NCBI RefSeq assembly: GCF_003573545.1
Contig: NZ_QWET01000019.1
Coordinates: forward strand, 1-64,000
Length of the DNA stretch: 64,000 bases
Direction: 5' to 3'
Source of the DNA: Mariniphaga sediminis
Lineage (GTDB): Bacteria; Bacteroidota; Bacteroidia; Bacteroidales; Prolixibacteraceae
The position numbers and the translations under genes are program-made. The notes below the pieces were generated by a model that worked only from the letters and a program-made list of their open reading frames with translations, did not search any database and was not told where the DNA came from. This document shows, piece by piece, positions 8,424 to 17,712 of the stretch (positions are counted from its first letter, which is position 1; the number at the start of each line of letters is the position of its first letter).

Positions 8424-11225
8424 ATGAAACGAAAACTCTATCATAGATTTTACCTGACATTTGTTTTTTTACTTTTAAGTGTTGGGGGATTTTGCCAGAA
8501 TAAATGGCTGGATGCTATTGGTGAAATCCATTCTGCTCAGCCCAAAACCGAACTGTTGGGTGCTGCCGGGAGCTATTTTGAAGTGGCAGAAACTGCACAG
8601 GCAGGCGACGAAGTGATTGGCCGGGTGAACCTGGCCCACAATTCGTTTGAAAAAGCGGACTTCGAAATTACAGGAGGAACCGGGGCAGGATTTTTTCAGA
8701 TTGAAAAGTTTGTGAATTCCCGTGGGAAGCATTTTGGTATTTTAAAAGTGACCCAATTGCCACTAAACAGCAGTGAGTACACAGTAAAGGTAAAAGCGGT
8801 ATTTGAGAATGGTAAAACAGATAGCGAAGAATATACGATAAAGAGGGTGGAGGTTCCTCTGGCCGAAAAGTTTTTCAACTTTATTTACTCCCGGCTTTCA
8901 ACGGCAGACAGGTTATTTTTTCCTGTAGCCGACTCAAAAATTACGGAATACCTTTCGAAATTTAAATCCGGCGGTACCTTTTCCGATTTGTCTTACGGTT
9001 TGTCGAAAGGGGGCTGGGAAGGACTAAATGAGGGCGCTGAGCGCATAAACAGCATGGCTATGGCCTACCTGGACGAAAGTTCATCTTTTTTTGGAGACGA
9101 AGAGTTGAAGCAAAAAGTGTATGCAGCATTAATTTTTAATGCCGGTGAATTTGCCAAATACCGCACCGAATGGTACGAGACCCATTTGTGGCGAAATACC
9201 GACTATATTGCCGGAATTGGGATTAACTTTTTCAGGCTGCTACGCGATGAAATGAGTAGTCCGGATGCCGGAACAGCTCAAAAGGCCGTGGAAGTTTACG
9301 ACGCCATTCTGGACAACTGCGATAATTTGTTTGCCGAGCGTATGGATGAGCGGCCTGCCATCGGAAATGCAAACCGAAACCACCGGATGCGAAGCCTGGC
9401 TGTGAGAGCTGCCATTTCGTACGACTACAACCGGGCCATAACCGACTGGGAACTTTGGTACGATAAGGAAGATCCGCGTATCCCGGGGTTTTATCCTACT
9501 GGCGCGTTGGGTGACTTGATGGAGTTGGTGGAAACCGGTTTTGTAGAAGCAGATACTTATAATAATAAAAACGGCTTCTTCCCTGATGGGACCATTTGCC
9601 ACCATCCGGCTGTAGGAATTCAGTTTACAGCCGATGGATATGGCTGGCCCTGGCTTACCGAGTGGAGCATTCCGCTGGCCAACCAGTTTAAAGATACGCC
9701 TTTCCGGGCTCAGAATAAAACTTACAATACCGTGGCCGAAAGGATTCTGGATGCTTACCGTCCCCTTACTTTTTATGGTTACCTTGATATGGCCGCAGGC
9801 GGTTTGGTACCCGACAGAAAAAAATGGGGAAACAGTTTGTTAAAAGCAGTGAGCGGTTTGCTGGAGGCCAAAAGCGCCGGAACTATCATAGAACGTGAGG
9901 ATGAATTGCGGGCTTATAAAACCAGCCTGGAACGGGAAGGCTACGCAGATCCTTTGGCAATGAGCAAAGCATTCTGGAACATCGATTATTTTATTCAGCG
10001 TCGTCCCGGATATTTTGCGTCCCTTAAAATGATTTCGGAGCGTTCAAGGGGATTGGAACGCGGAATTGAAAAACGATCGTATTATTACCTGGGAGATGGC
10101 GCCTTGTTTGTGCGGGTAAATCCGGATGATTACAACAATATTCAATATTATTATAACTGGCATGTAATTCCCGGAACTACTGCCGAACAGCGGCTCGACG
10201 ACCTGCCACCTTCGGCAGTATCGGCCTATCCGGGTGCAAATGGCACCAATGCGTTTGCCGGAGTTGTATCTAATGGCTCTGTTGGATTTGGCGCATTCAG
10301 GTACGAGCGTAACCATACGAGAGAAGATGCTTTATATTCGACCGTAAATGCCAATAAAGGGTATTTCTTTTTTGAGAATGAAATAGTTGCCCTTGGAAAT
10401 AATGTGAAACGGGTACGACCGGGCGACGGAGCTGACATCCTGACCACGCTGAACCAGTTGGAGTGGAAAGGCGATATTGCATTTGGCCGGGCCGGAGACG
10501 ACCAGCACGAAACGATTTCCTTCTCTGGCGCAGATGCTGCACACCATCTGAGTGCTGAGCAGGAACCGGTTTGGGTTTACCACGATAGGGTGGGCTATGT
10601 AGTTATTCCGGCAGAAGGCCATGCAGTAAAGATCGACCTGGCAGCGGAAACAAGAACTCCCCGGTGGACCAAAGAAACAGCCTCAAAGAAAATGTTTCAA
10701 CTGGCTGTAAACCATGGCGCAAATGCAGATGCCGACTCTTACCAGTATATTGTATTGCCGGAAACAACCATCGATAAAGTAAAAACATTTGCACGATCGG
10801 TTGGAAACAACAACATAAATGTATTGAAAAATGAACCGGAACTAATGGCTGTTTACAACACGGAAATTAAAGTTGTTGAGGCAGCGTTTTACGAACCCGG
10901 GGCGCTTCGTTTCGAGAATGAGAAAGGAGAAGAGGTTCACCTGTCGGTTGACCGACCGGCCCTTGTAATGATGAAGGACAATGGCAAAAACCTTGAGTTT
11001 TCGGTGTCCGATCCGCATCATTCAACTACAGAAACAACCATTAATGTAGCGATCAATATAAAGCTTAAAGGCAAAAACTTTGATGAGACCGACAAACGAA
11101 CCCGTGTGGCATTTACTCATTCTGCGGAAGAAGTGTATGCCGGGAAACCAGTGGTGCAGCTTTTTGAAACAGAAGGAAGGTTTATAACAAATGCGGAATC
11201 TCTTAATGTCAAAAAAAAAAGATAA
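8424..11225 (+). CDS. Polysaccharide lyase family 8-type lyase (frame ends at an A-run)
   Basis: Secreted lyase of 933 aa cleaving uronate-containing polysaccharide (chondroitin/hyaluronan-type in the known family) by beta-elimination. Signal peptide is 1-25. Residues about 30-145 form a beta-rich N-terminal domain, about 150-500 the alpha-toroid, and the rest the PL8 beta-sandwich. Candidate catalytic residues are N317 in NANRNH, H394 in CHHPAVG and Y406 in DGYGWPW; the His-Tyr spacing is slightly longer than in classical PL8, so it is a divergent member. YYLGDGALFVRV and WHVIPGTTAEQRL are PL8 blocks. The frame stops at 11223 in the run A10-G; a T9SS sorting domain continues in the -1 frame immediately after. 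Confidence 0.86.
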   Translation: MKRKLYHRFYLTFVFLLLSVGGFCQNKWLDAIGEIHSAQPKTELLGAAGSYFEVAETAQAGDEVIGRVNLAHNSFEKADFEITGGTGAGFFQIEKFVNSRGKHFGILKVTQLPLNSSEYTVKVKAVFENGKTDSEEYTIKRVEVPLAEKFFNFIYSRLSTADRLFFPVADSKITEYLSKFKSGGTFSDLSYGLSKGGWEGLNEGAERINSMAMAYLDESSSFFGDEELKQKVYAALIFNAGEFAKYRTEWYETHLWRNTDYIAGIGINFFRLLRDEMSSPDAGTAQKAVEVYDAILDNCDNLFAERMDERPAIGNANRNHRMRSLAVRAAISYDYNRAITDWELWYDKEDPRIPGFYPTGALGDLMELVETGFVEADTYNNKNGFFPDGTICHHPAVGIQFTADGYGWPWLTEWSIPLANQFKDTPFRAQNKTYNTVAERILDAYRPLTFYGYLDMAAGGLVPDRKKWGNSLLKAVSGLLEAKSAGTIIEREDELRAYKTSLEREGYADPLAMSKAFWNIDYFIQRRPGYFASLKMISERSRGLERGIEKRSYYYLGDGALFVRVNPDDYNNIQYYYNWHVIPGTTAEQRLDDLPPSAVSAYPGANGTNAFAGVVSNGSVGFGAFRYERNHTREDALYSTVNANKGYFFFENEIVALGNNVKRVRPGDGADILTTLNQLEWKGDIAFGRAGDDQHETISFSGADAAHHLSAEQEPVWVYHDRVGYVVIPAEGHAVKIDLAAETRTPRWTKETASKKMFQLAVNHGANADADSYQYIVLPETTIDKVKTFARSVGNNNINVLKNEPELMAVYNTEIKVVEAAFYEPGALRFENEKGEEVHLSVDRPALVMMKDNGKNLEFSVSDPHHSTTETTINVAINIKLKGKNFDETDKRTRVAFTHSAEEVYAGKPVVQLFETEGRFITNAESLNVKKKR
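11211..11220 (+). other. A10 homopolymer at a -1 frame junction
   Basis: Ten consecutive A are followed by GATAATGG. In the lyase frame they read AAA AAA AAA AGA TAA. One additional A, or a -1 ribosomal slip on A-AAA-AAA, joins the lyase in frame to the T9SS sorting domain. It may be a site of transcriptional or ribosomal slippage, a real frameshift mutation, or a read/assembly error. Confidence 0.85.
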
Positions 11226-11467
11226 TGGTGTTTTTTAGTTCTGCCAGCCAAAAAATTCAGATGCGTGCTAATGATCAGGACGGAACAATGGCCGTCTCGC
11301 TTTTTAGTCCCGGCGGGCAATTGGTAAGGCAGAATACCCTTCGCAGCACGGGCAGAAATGGTCTGGTAGATATATTTTGTACCCGCGGGCTTTCTCCCGG
11401 CTTGTATCTGGTAGCCATTGAAATGGAAAAGGAAATACAATGTAGTAAAATAGTTATATTTAAATAA
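11225..11467 (+). CDS. Out-of-frame T9SS C-terminal sorting domain of the PL8 lyase
   Basis: About 80 aa with the signature of the type A T9SS sorting domain: a short beta strand region, [13 protein letters not shown], then [16 protein letters not shown] and a terminal KIVIFK. Such a domain targets the protein through the type IX secretion pore to the cell surface and is cleaved afterwards. It has no signal peptide or RBS of its own and begins inside the stop region of the preceding lyase (ATG at 11225, one base shared). The best reading is the C-terminus of that lyase, separated by one base at the A10 run. It is unlikely to work as a stand-alone protein. Confidence 0.88.
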   Translation: MVFFSSASQKIQMRANDQDGTMAVSLFSPGGQLVRQNTLRSTGRNGLVDIFCTRGLSPGLYLVAIEMEKEIQCSKIVIFK

Positions 11468-11477
11468 AAAGAATAAA

Positions 11478-13778
11478 ATGAGACGATTAGTTTGTGGAAT
11501 AATTTTTCTTTTGACCCTGAACATATCTCTTTTTTCGCAGCCAACGGATTGCGATTGGAAAAATATAAACGGAGTAGAAATACCTGTCCCTCCCAAAGAG
11601 CATCCCCGCCTGTATTTGCGGGCTCATGACGTACCGGAATTGAAAAACCGGCTGGAGAATTCTGAATTGCAGGATGTGTGGAATACGTTACTGGAAATGC
11701 AGGAAGACTGGAAGCCCGAAGAGATTCCGGAGGAAAAAGGCTGGCGTTTTTACGTTCAGCAAAAAGGACTGACAGTGCGTGCCGAGCTCAATGCCCTCAG
11801 GTATTTGGTTACCAAAGATAAAGCGTTGGGAAGAAAGGCGGTGACTTCGGTTATTGATACGCTTGAGACGGCTTCCTGGCCACATACCGGAGATATATCA
11901 CGGGCTGTGGGGCGAATGATGGTAACCGGTGCTATTGTGTACGACTGGTGTTATGATGTAATGAAGGAGGAGGAGAAACAACGTTATGTAAAAGCGCTGG
12001 TCAGGTTGGCAGGAATGATGGAATGTGGCTATCCGCCCGTGAAACAAAACTCGGTAACCGGGCACTCTTCCGAGTGGATGATCATGCGCGACATGCTTTC
12101 GGCCGGGATTGCTATCTACGATGAATTCCCGGAAATGTATAACCTGGCTGCTGCGCGTTTTTTTAAAGAACATTTGCCGGTACGAAACTGGTTTTATCCG
12201 GCTCATACATACCATCAGGGAACGTCATATTTTAACGTACGGTTTGCCAGCGACCTGTTCCCCCTTTGGATTTTTGACCGCATGGGAGCAGGGAATATTT
12301 ACCATCCCTCTCAGCAGTTTGTGTTATACGATATCATTTACAGACGGCGTCCTGACGGACAGATACTTCCGAGCGGAGATGTAAATTATTCCCGGGATTC
12401 GGAAAAATACTACAGCCTGCCGATGATGCTTGCTGCCAGCTATTATAAAGATGAATACCTGAATTATGAGTTTCATAAAGATACAGAAATAGATAGCCGC
12501 AGCATATTGTACGACCTGCTTTGGCGCGATACGGAGCTGGGAACCAAAAAACCGGATGACCTTCCGCTGACAAAATATTCGGGCTCACCATTCGGCTGGA
12601 TGATAGCACGAACCGGCTGGGACGAAAACAGTGTGATTGCAGAAATGCGGGTGAATGAATACAACTTTCTTAACCACATGCACCACGACGCCGGGGCTTT
12701 TCAGATTTACTACAAGGGGCCGCTGGCTATTGATGCCGGATCCTACAAAGGTTCTTCGGGTGGCTATAACAGTCCGCACAACAAAAATTTCTTTAAACGT
12801 ACTATTGCTCACAACAGCCTGTTGGTTTATGATCCGGATGAAAAATTCCATGCGATAGGTTATGGCGGGGCGGATAAATCAAAATATGTGCAGAACGACG
12901 GGGGGCAACGTTTGCCCGGGAACGGCTGGAATGCGCCACAAAATCTTGACTCGATGTTAAGCCAGGATTACGAAACCGGGAAAATACTGGCCCATGGTTT
13001 TGGGCCTGATTTTCATGCACCCGACTATTCCTATTTAAAAGGAGACATCACCAAGGCATATACTCAAAAGGTGAAGGAGGCAAAACGTTCTTTTGTTTTT
13101 CTGAACCTGAAAGAGGAGAAAATACCGGCCGCCCTGATTGTTTTCGATAAAGTGGTTTCATCCAATCCCGAATTTCAAAAATATTGGTTGCTGCACAGCA
13201 TTGAGGAACCGGAAATTAAGGGGAACCAGATAACCATAAAAAGAACGAAAAATGGCGATACCGGAATGCTGGTCAACACCACACTGTTGCCTGCCTCTGA
13301 AAACAGGGATGTTGTGCCGGTTGGAGGAGAAGGCAAGGAATTTTGGGTGTTTGGTACGAACTATAAAAACGATCCGGTTCCCGGTACCGATCAGGCCAAC
13401 GAACGCGGCGCCTGGCGGGTGGAAATACTGCCCAAAACTCCGGCAAAAGAAGATTATTTCCTTAACGTGATGCAGGTAACCGAAACCGGTCAGAAGAAAC
13501 TGCATGAGGTAAAAGCCATATCCGGAGAAAAAATTGTGGGAGCCCAGCTTTCCGACCGGGTGGTGACATTTAGTAAAAATGCTGAAACCATCGACCGGCC
13601 ATTCGACCTGAATGTGACGGGGAAAGGAACCTTCAAATTTATGGTAACCGATTTGGATGCAGGAACATGGCAGGTACATAAAAACGGAGAGGTTTACCTG
13701 CCGGCCATACCTGTGAACCCCGGTGACGGGATTCTCTACTTTGAAGGAGAACAGGGAGAGTATCAGTTTTTCAGATAA
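11478..13778 (+). CDS. hepB: Heparinase II, PL21 (heparin/heparan sulfate lyase)
   Basis: Secreted lyase of 766 aa closely resembling Pedobacter heparinus heparinase II (772 aa) over its whole length by my recollection of that sequence, including [48 protein letters not shown] and [12 protein letters not shown]. With an offset of 6 the catalytic His202, Tyr257 and His406 map to H196, Y251 and H400. H402, D419 and the His of IAHNS are likely zinc ligands. Order: signal peptide (1-20), alpha-toroid (about 25-370), beta-sandwich domains. Heparinase II cleaves both heparin and heparan sulfate, so this gene is the strongest hint at the substrate. It is the last gene of the operon, followed by a strong terminator hairpin. 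Confidence 0.95.
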   Translation: MRRLVCGIIFLLTLNISLFSQPTDCDWKNINGVEIPVPPKEHPRLYLRAHDVPELKNRLENSELQDVWNTLLEMQEDWKPEEIPEEKGWRFYVQQKGLTVRAELNALRYLVTKDKALGRKAVTSVIDTLETASWPHTGDISRAVGRMMVTGAIVYDWCYDVMKEEEKQRYVKALVRLAGMMECGYPPVKQNSVTGHSSEWMIMRDMLSAGIAIYDEFPEMYNLAAARFFKEHLPVRNWFYPAHTYHQGTSYFNVRFASDLFPLWIFDRMGAGNIYHPSQQFVLYDIIYRRRPDGQILPSGDVNYSRDSEKYYSLPMMLAASYYKDEYLNYEFHKDTEIDSRSILYDLLWRDTELGTKKPDDLPLTKYSGSPFGWMIARTGWDENSVIAEMRVNEYNFLNHMHHDAGAFQIYYKGPLAIDAGSYKGSSGGYNSPHNKNFFKRTIAHNSLLVYDPDEKFHAIGYGGADKSKYVQNDGGQRLPGNGWNAPQNLDSMLSQDYETGKILAHGFGPDFHAPDYSYLKGDITKAYTQKVKEAKRSFVFLNLKEEKIPAALIVFDKVVSSNPEFQKYWLLHSIEEPEIKGNQITIKRTKNGDTGMLVNTTLLPASENRDVVPVGGEGKEFWVFGTNYKNDPVPGTDQANERGAWRVEILPKTPAKEDYFLNVMQVTETGQKKLHEVKAISGEKIVGAQLSDRVVTFSKNAETIDRPFDLNVTGKGTFKFMVTDLDAGTWQVHKNGEVYLPAIPVNPGDGILYFEGEQGEYQFFR

Positions 13779-13829
13779 TAAATATTGACGGAACAAGTAG
13801 TGGCGCCAATAAGTTATGGCGCTCACAGA

Positions 13830-13870
13830 AAAAGGGAGTAACAGCCATTTATGCTGAGTTACTCCCTTTT
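13830..13870 (+). terminator. Terminator hairpin after heparinase II
   Basis: Perfect 13-bp arms, AAAAGGGAGTAAC (13830-13842) and GTTACTCCCTTTT (13858-13870), with a 15-nt loop. The 3' arm itself ends in TTTT. It lies 52 bp after the last operon gene. Confidence 0.85.
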
Positions 13871-13914
13871 CTTGAATCATCTCCTCGTTGAGCCCAGTTT
13901 CCTTTTATCCGGGG

Positions 13915-14182
13915 AATCAGGATTTATACATTATGCGAATCAAGAGTTGATGTTAGTTAATTATCAGGAATTCAGCCCACTCCGGGGTTGCGTTTTTACC
14001 CCGCATTGCCTTCCCCTAACTTCGCACGGGGCTATTTTTATTTATGTCCTTCGGATACTTCTTTATCCCGAAAGGGATTAAACAATAATAGCCACGGGTA
14101 AAACCCATGGTAATGAAGTGGATATGAGAAGAACCCCGAAGAGGGTTCAACCTTTGATTCGTATACATTGTAAATTCGTATT
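13915..14182. repeat. Palindromic MITE-like element in the 437-bp gap 13779-14215
   Basis: The gap holds no credible gene. Its outer parts are imperfect inverted repeats: the stretch around 13922-13950 (core CGAATCAAGAGTTGA) matches the reverse complement of 14146-14172 (core CGAATCAAAGGTTGA). Further in, CACTCCGGGGTT mirrors CCTCTTCGGGGTT, and CACGGGGCTATTTTTA mirrors AATAATAGCCACGGG. The whole is therefore one large imperfect palindrome centred near 14060, with small hairpins ATCCC-GAAA-GGGAT and ACCC-GGGT inside. This fits a non-autonomous mobile element or REP-like intergenic repeat; no transposase is present. Confidence 0.6.
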
Positions 14183-14215
14183 GCCGAAGTAAATTCAAAC
14201 AATACAAAAGAAATA

Positions 14216-15028
14216 CTACTTATTGAAGTCTTTTACAATTTCATTAACGCCTTGCAAAACGTAATGCGGACTATACGCAAATTCTCTGATGGTTTCTTTT
14301 GTTGAGATTCCAGATAAAACCAGGCATGTGTCAATTTCAGCTTCAATGCCTGCAACAATATCTGTATCCATCCGGTCGCCTATTATAATGGTTTCTTCTC
14401 TTTGTATACCCAGTCTTTTCAATGCAATTCGCATCATAAGAGGATTGGGTTTACCTACAAAGTAAGCTTGTTTCCCGGTGGCCAGCTCAATGGGTGAGAT
14501 AAGCGCCTTGGTGGCCGGGGCTATTCCGTTTTCAATCGGACCGGTCAGATCAGGATTTGACCCAACCAGTCGGGCGCCATTATTGACCAGATTTACTGCT
14601 TTCTCAATCACTTCGTAGCTGTAGGAACGGGCTTCTCCCATTACCACATAATCCGGATCAATATTGTTACTGGTATACCCAATGTTGTAAAGTGCATTGA
14701 TGAGCCCGGCTTCCCCGATAATGTATGCCGTTCCGTTGGGTTTCTGACTTTGAAGGAAAGACGCCGTTGCCAGTGCACTGGTATAAAAATGTTCGGGACC
14801 AACATCAATGCCCATACGCGATAACTTCCCCTGAAGTTCTTTGATGGTTCTTTCACTGGAGTTGGTCAGAAAAACAAATTTTTTATTTTCCTTTTTTAAC
14901 CAGGATACAAATTCCTTTACACCGTCAAGAATTTTATCTCCGTGATAAATGACGCCATCCATATCACAGATAAATCCGGATTTGTTTCGTATGTTTTCAA
15001 TGATTGATTTTTTATTCATTTGATTCAC
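14216..15028 (-). CDS. HAD-IIA family sugar-phosphate phosphatase (NagD-like)
   Basis: Cytosolic phosphatase of the HAD superfamily, subclass IIA, 270 aa (family usually 250-280). Motif I is D22-M-D24-G with the nucleophile D22; motif II is FLTNSSERT; motif III/IV is GKPNPLMMRIA and IIGDRMDTDI. The cap between motif II and III is the NagD/p-nitrophenylphosphatase type. Start at 15028 gives MNQMNKKS; the second Met at 15019 is equally possible. It is convergent with the polysaccharide operon and upstream of the LacI gene's 3' side. Likely clears phosphorylated sugar intermediates, but the substrate cannot be told from sequence. Confidence 0.9.
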   Translation of the reverse strand: MNQMNKKSIIENIRNKSGFICDMDGVIYHGDKILDGVKEFVSWLKKENKKFVFLTNSSERTIKELQGKLSRMGIDVGPEHFYTSALATASFLQSQKPNGTAYIIGEAGLINALYNIGYTSNNIDPDYVVMGEARSYSYEVIEKAVNLVNNGARLVGSNPDLTGPIENGIAPATKALISPIELATGKQAYFVGKPNPLMMRIALKRLGIQREETIIIGDRMDTDIVAGIEAEIDTCLVLSGISTKETIREFAYSPHYVLQGVNEIVKDFNK

Positions 15029-15396
15029 TTTTAATTTTCTGTACAGCTAATTTTTTGCGTTAAAATACAACCTTTCCGAACATTTTACACTCAAATATTT
15101 TTTTTGTTTCGAATTAATACTGTTCGGTTACATTATTCCCACATATTATCAGTTGCATTAATGGAACTCATTGCACTTTCTGTTATTCGACTTGTGCCAT
15201 ATTATATATTACCAAGATTTTAAAACATTTCTTTTGGATCGGCATGATGATAAAAAAGAGTTTTCTGTTGTTGGTAATCCGGTTTTATTTAAAAGAATGA
15301 GAACTCAATAAATGAGGGATATAAAATCATAACATCCAGCTTTGCTGCATCTGGTTCCAGCATAATAACCTTTCAGTAAAAATGAAATATTTACTT
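15029..15396. other. Intergenic, no gene seen
   Basis: 368 AT-rich bases between two minus-strand genes. It must contain the HAD gene promoter, but no clear TAnnTTTG box was found. The only structure noted is an inverted pair CCGAACA (15076-15082) / TGTTCGG (15121-15127), which may be an operator. Confidence 0.4.
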
Positions 15397-16431
15397 TTAT
15401 TTGTTCCGGTTTTTTACCGATGATTCTCTTATAACCAACTCGGTGGGCATCACCAATGTTTTGTAACGAACAGGTTTGTCTTTTTGCTTTATTTGCTTGA
15501 TGAGCAGTTCGGCAGCTTTTTTCCCCATTTCGAATCCCGGCTGTTTAATTGTACTGATAGAAGGAGTAACCACTTCTGAAAAGGGTTCGTTGCTGAATCC
15601 CACTACCATAATATCGTCGGGGACTTTAATGCCTTTTTTACGCAGGTAAAGAATGACACTGAGAGCAGTAGTGTCGTTGGCACAAAATATCGCATCAGGT
15701 TTCTCCGGGTTTTGAAGTAACCTTTTTATGGCATTGGTTCCGTCTTCACGGGTCAGGCTGTTATGGACCAACATGGACTCGTTAACAGGGATTCCGGCTT
15801 TTTCGAGGGCATCTTTATAACCTGACAGCCGGTCCTGGTAAATTTTCAAATTCAGTGGACCGCCAATGTGGGCAATTCTTTTTCCACCCTGTTCTATCAG
15901 GTGGCTTGCTGCTTTAAACCCTCCACGGTAATCGTCCACAATAATTTTGTGGGCTTTAATTTTGTCCACTACCCGGTCGAAAAACACCAGGGGAACTTTT
16001 TTCTCCGCAAACAGTTTCAGGTGATCGTAATTGGTCGTTTGCATTCCGATGGAAACAATCAACCCGTCTACCCGGTTGGAAAAAAGGGTTTGGGCAATTT
16101 TAGTCTCTTTTTCAAAATTATCGTTTGATTGGGATATGGTTACTGTGAATCCCTGGTCATATGCAACCTCTTCAATTCCACTGATAACAGAGGAGAAAAA
16201 GTGCCGGTTGATAAGCGGCAACATTACGCCAATCGTGTTGGTTCTTTTGGTTCGAAAATTGGCTGCCAGAATATTGGGGCGGTAGCCCATCGCTTTTGCC
16301 GTTTTTTCAATCAGTTTACGCGTTGGTTCGCTGATTATGGGATTGTTGTTGAGCGCTCTCGATACCGTTGAGGCCGAGATGTTTAACTCCCTGGCGATAT
16401 CATGTATCGTCGTTTCACTCCTTTTTTCCAT
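15397..16431 (-). CDS. LacI family transcriptional regulator
   Basis: DNA-binding repressor or activator of 344 aa. The N-terminal LacI helix-turn-helix (TIHDIARELNISASTVSRAL, about residues 8-27) and hinge helix (GYRPNILAANFRTKRTNTIG) precede a periplasmic-binding-protein-like effector domain (about 62-335) with the usual FFDRVV, AHIGGP, CANDTTAL and TIKQPGFEMG blocks. It is divergent from the GH88-kduI-kduD operon at 16546, and a perfect palindromic operator of LacI type lies in the 114-bp space between them. It therefore most likely controls that operon, and its own gene, in response to an uronate-derived sugar; the effector is inference. Confidence 0.95.
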   Translation of the reverse strand: MEKRSETTIHDIARELNISASTVSRALNNNPIISEPTRKLIEKTAKAMGYRPNILAANFRTKRTNTIGVMLPLINRHFFSSVISGIEEVAYDQGFTVTISQSNDNFEKETKIAQTLFSNRVDGLIVSIGMQTTNYDHLKLFAEKKVPLVFFDRVVDKIKAHKIIVDDYRGGFKAASHLIEQGGKRIAHIGGPLNLKIYQDRLSGYKDALEKAGIPVNESMLVHNSLTREDGTNAIKRLLQNPEKPDAIFCANDTTALSVILYLRKKGIKVPDDIMVVGFSNEPFSEVVTPSISTIKQPGFEMGKKAAELLIKQIKQKDKPVRYKTLVMPTELVIRESSVKNRNK

Positions 16432-16471
16432 CTTCCTTTAATTTGAATGTAAAGTTAAATAAAAATATTTT

Positions 16472-16493
16472 AAAGTGCAATCGATTGCACTTT
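16472..16493. promoter_or_regulatory. LacI-type operator (22-bp perfect palindrome)
   Basis: A perfect 22-bp palindrome with core GTGCAATCGATTGCAC, flanked by AAA/TTT, with the central CG typical of LacI-family sites. It sits between the divergent LacI gene and the GH88-kduI-kduD operon and overlaps the -33 region of the operon promoter. Confidence 0.88.
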
Positions 16494-16514
16494 GGTGATT
16501 TCATATTATATTTG
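16485..16514 (+). promoter_or_regulatory. Promoter of the GH88-kduI-kduD operon
   Basis: Bacteroidota-type promoter: TTG at 16485-16487 (inside the right half of the operator), 19-bp spacer, TATATTTG at 16507-16514. Predicted start is near 16520, 25 bp ahead of the ATG at 16546. Overlap with the operator implies repression by occlusion. Confidence 0.75.
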
Positions 16515-16545
16515 TGAAAAAACAGAAAAAAAATAAGAATACAGC

Positions 16546-17706
16546 ATGAGAACTTTTTTAATTTTATTGACCATTGCAATTATTTCTTCCTGCTCCGGAG
16601 AGAAAGGTAAAGAAATAGAATTTCCCCAATTAACGGAAGAGCTGAGCGATCAGTTGAAAGTGTTGGTAGAGGCCACTCCTGAAGACAAAGTACCGCGTTC
16701 ATATCCTGACAAGGACGGGGGACACAGGATGACTGGTATCAGAGACTGGACCTGCGGGTTTCCGGCTGGTTCGTATTGGTTCATGTATGAATTGACAGGC
16801 GACGAGTATTGGAAAAATACAGCCATGGAAACGACAGAAAAACTTGAAGGGGTACAGTACTTTACCCATACCCACGACCTTGGTTTTATGGTTTTTTGCA
16901 GCTACGGAAATGCTTACCGGTTAACCGGTAAGGAAGAGTATAAAGATGCGATTATTCAGGCTTCTGAATCGTTGCTCACACGCTTCAATCCAAAGGTAGG
17001 ATGTCTCCGTTCATGGGATCACGGCGAATGGGATTTCCCGGTGATTATTGATAACATGATGAACCTGGAAATGCTTTTCTGGACATCGGAGGTTACCGGT
17101 GATCCGAAATACAGGGACGCGGCCGTTTCACATGCCGACGTAACACTTAAAAATCATTTTCGGGATGATTGGAGTACATACCATGTGGTGGGTTACGATA
17201 CCCTCACTGGAGAACCGGTTGTGAAGCAAACGCACCAAGGGCTGAACGATGACTCTGCCTGGGGCAGGGGACAGGCTTGGGGATTTTACGGATACACCAT
17301 GATTTACCGCGAAACCGGTGATGAAAAATACCTTGATGTAGCCGAAAAAATCGGTGACTTTATTTTGAAAAACCTGCCGGAAGATATGGTTTCCTACTGG
17401 GATTTTGACGATCCGAATATTCCGGATACATACAGGGATGCCTCGGCAGCTGCTATTACTGCTTCTGCTTTGTTTGAATTGAGTACTGTTTCTGAAAATA
17501 AAGAAGCTTACCTGAAAGCGGCCAACGAAATTGTAGCAAGCCTTAACTCTGAAAAATACAGGGCAAAGGACGGAGCCAACGGGGGATTCCTTTTGAAACA
17601 CAGCGTGGGGCATAAGCCAAACGAAAGTGAAGTAGATGTGGGTATAAACTATGCTGACTACTATTACCTGGAAGCTTTAATACGGCAACAGAATTTAAAA
17701 CATTAA
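16546..17706 (+). CDS. Unsaturated glucuronyl hydrolase, GH88, lipoprotein
   Basis: GH88 enzyme of 386 aa removing unsaturated uronic acid from lyase products. A lipoprotein signal ends in IISSC with the lipid-modified C16, so it is membrane-anchored. Catalytic Asp candidates are D111 (THDLGF) and D169 (VIIDNMMNLEM), matching the two essential Asp of the family. RDWTCGFPAGSYW, GRGQAWGFYGY and the terminal SEVDVGINYADYYYLEAL are conserved. First gene of a four-gene operon, 6 bp before kduI. Sequence differs clearly from the GH88 at 5141, so it is an old paralogue and not a recent copy. Confidence 0.95.
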   Translation: MRTFLILLTIAIISSCSGEKGKEIEFPQLTEELSDQLKVLVEATPEDKVPRSYPDKDGGHRMTGIRDWTCGFPAGSYWFMYELTGDEYWKNTAMETTEKLEGVQYFTHTHDLGFMVFCSYGNAYRLTGKEEYKDAIIQASESLLTRFNPKVGCLRSWDHGEWDFPVIIDNMMNLEMLFWTSEVTGDPKYRDAAVSHADVTLKNHFRDDWSTYHVVGYDTLTGEPVVKQTHQGLNDDSAWGRGQAWGFYGYTMIYRETGDEKYLDVAEKIGDFILKNLPEDMVSYWDFDDPNIPDTYRDASAAAITASALFELSTVSENKEAYLKAANEIVASLNSEKYRAKDGANGGFLLKHSVGHKPNESEVDVGINYADYYYLEALIRQQNLKH

Positions 17707-17712
17707 GAAATT

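Noticed and set aside
13158-13880. 240-aa open frame on the minus strand opposite heparinase II
   Set aside because: Shadow of a strongly conserved gene and runs through its terminator.
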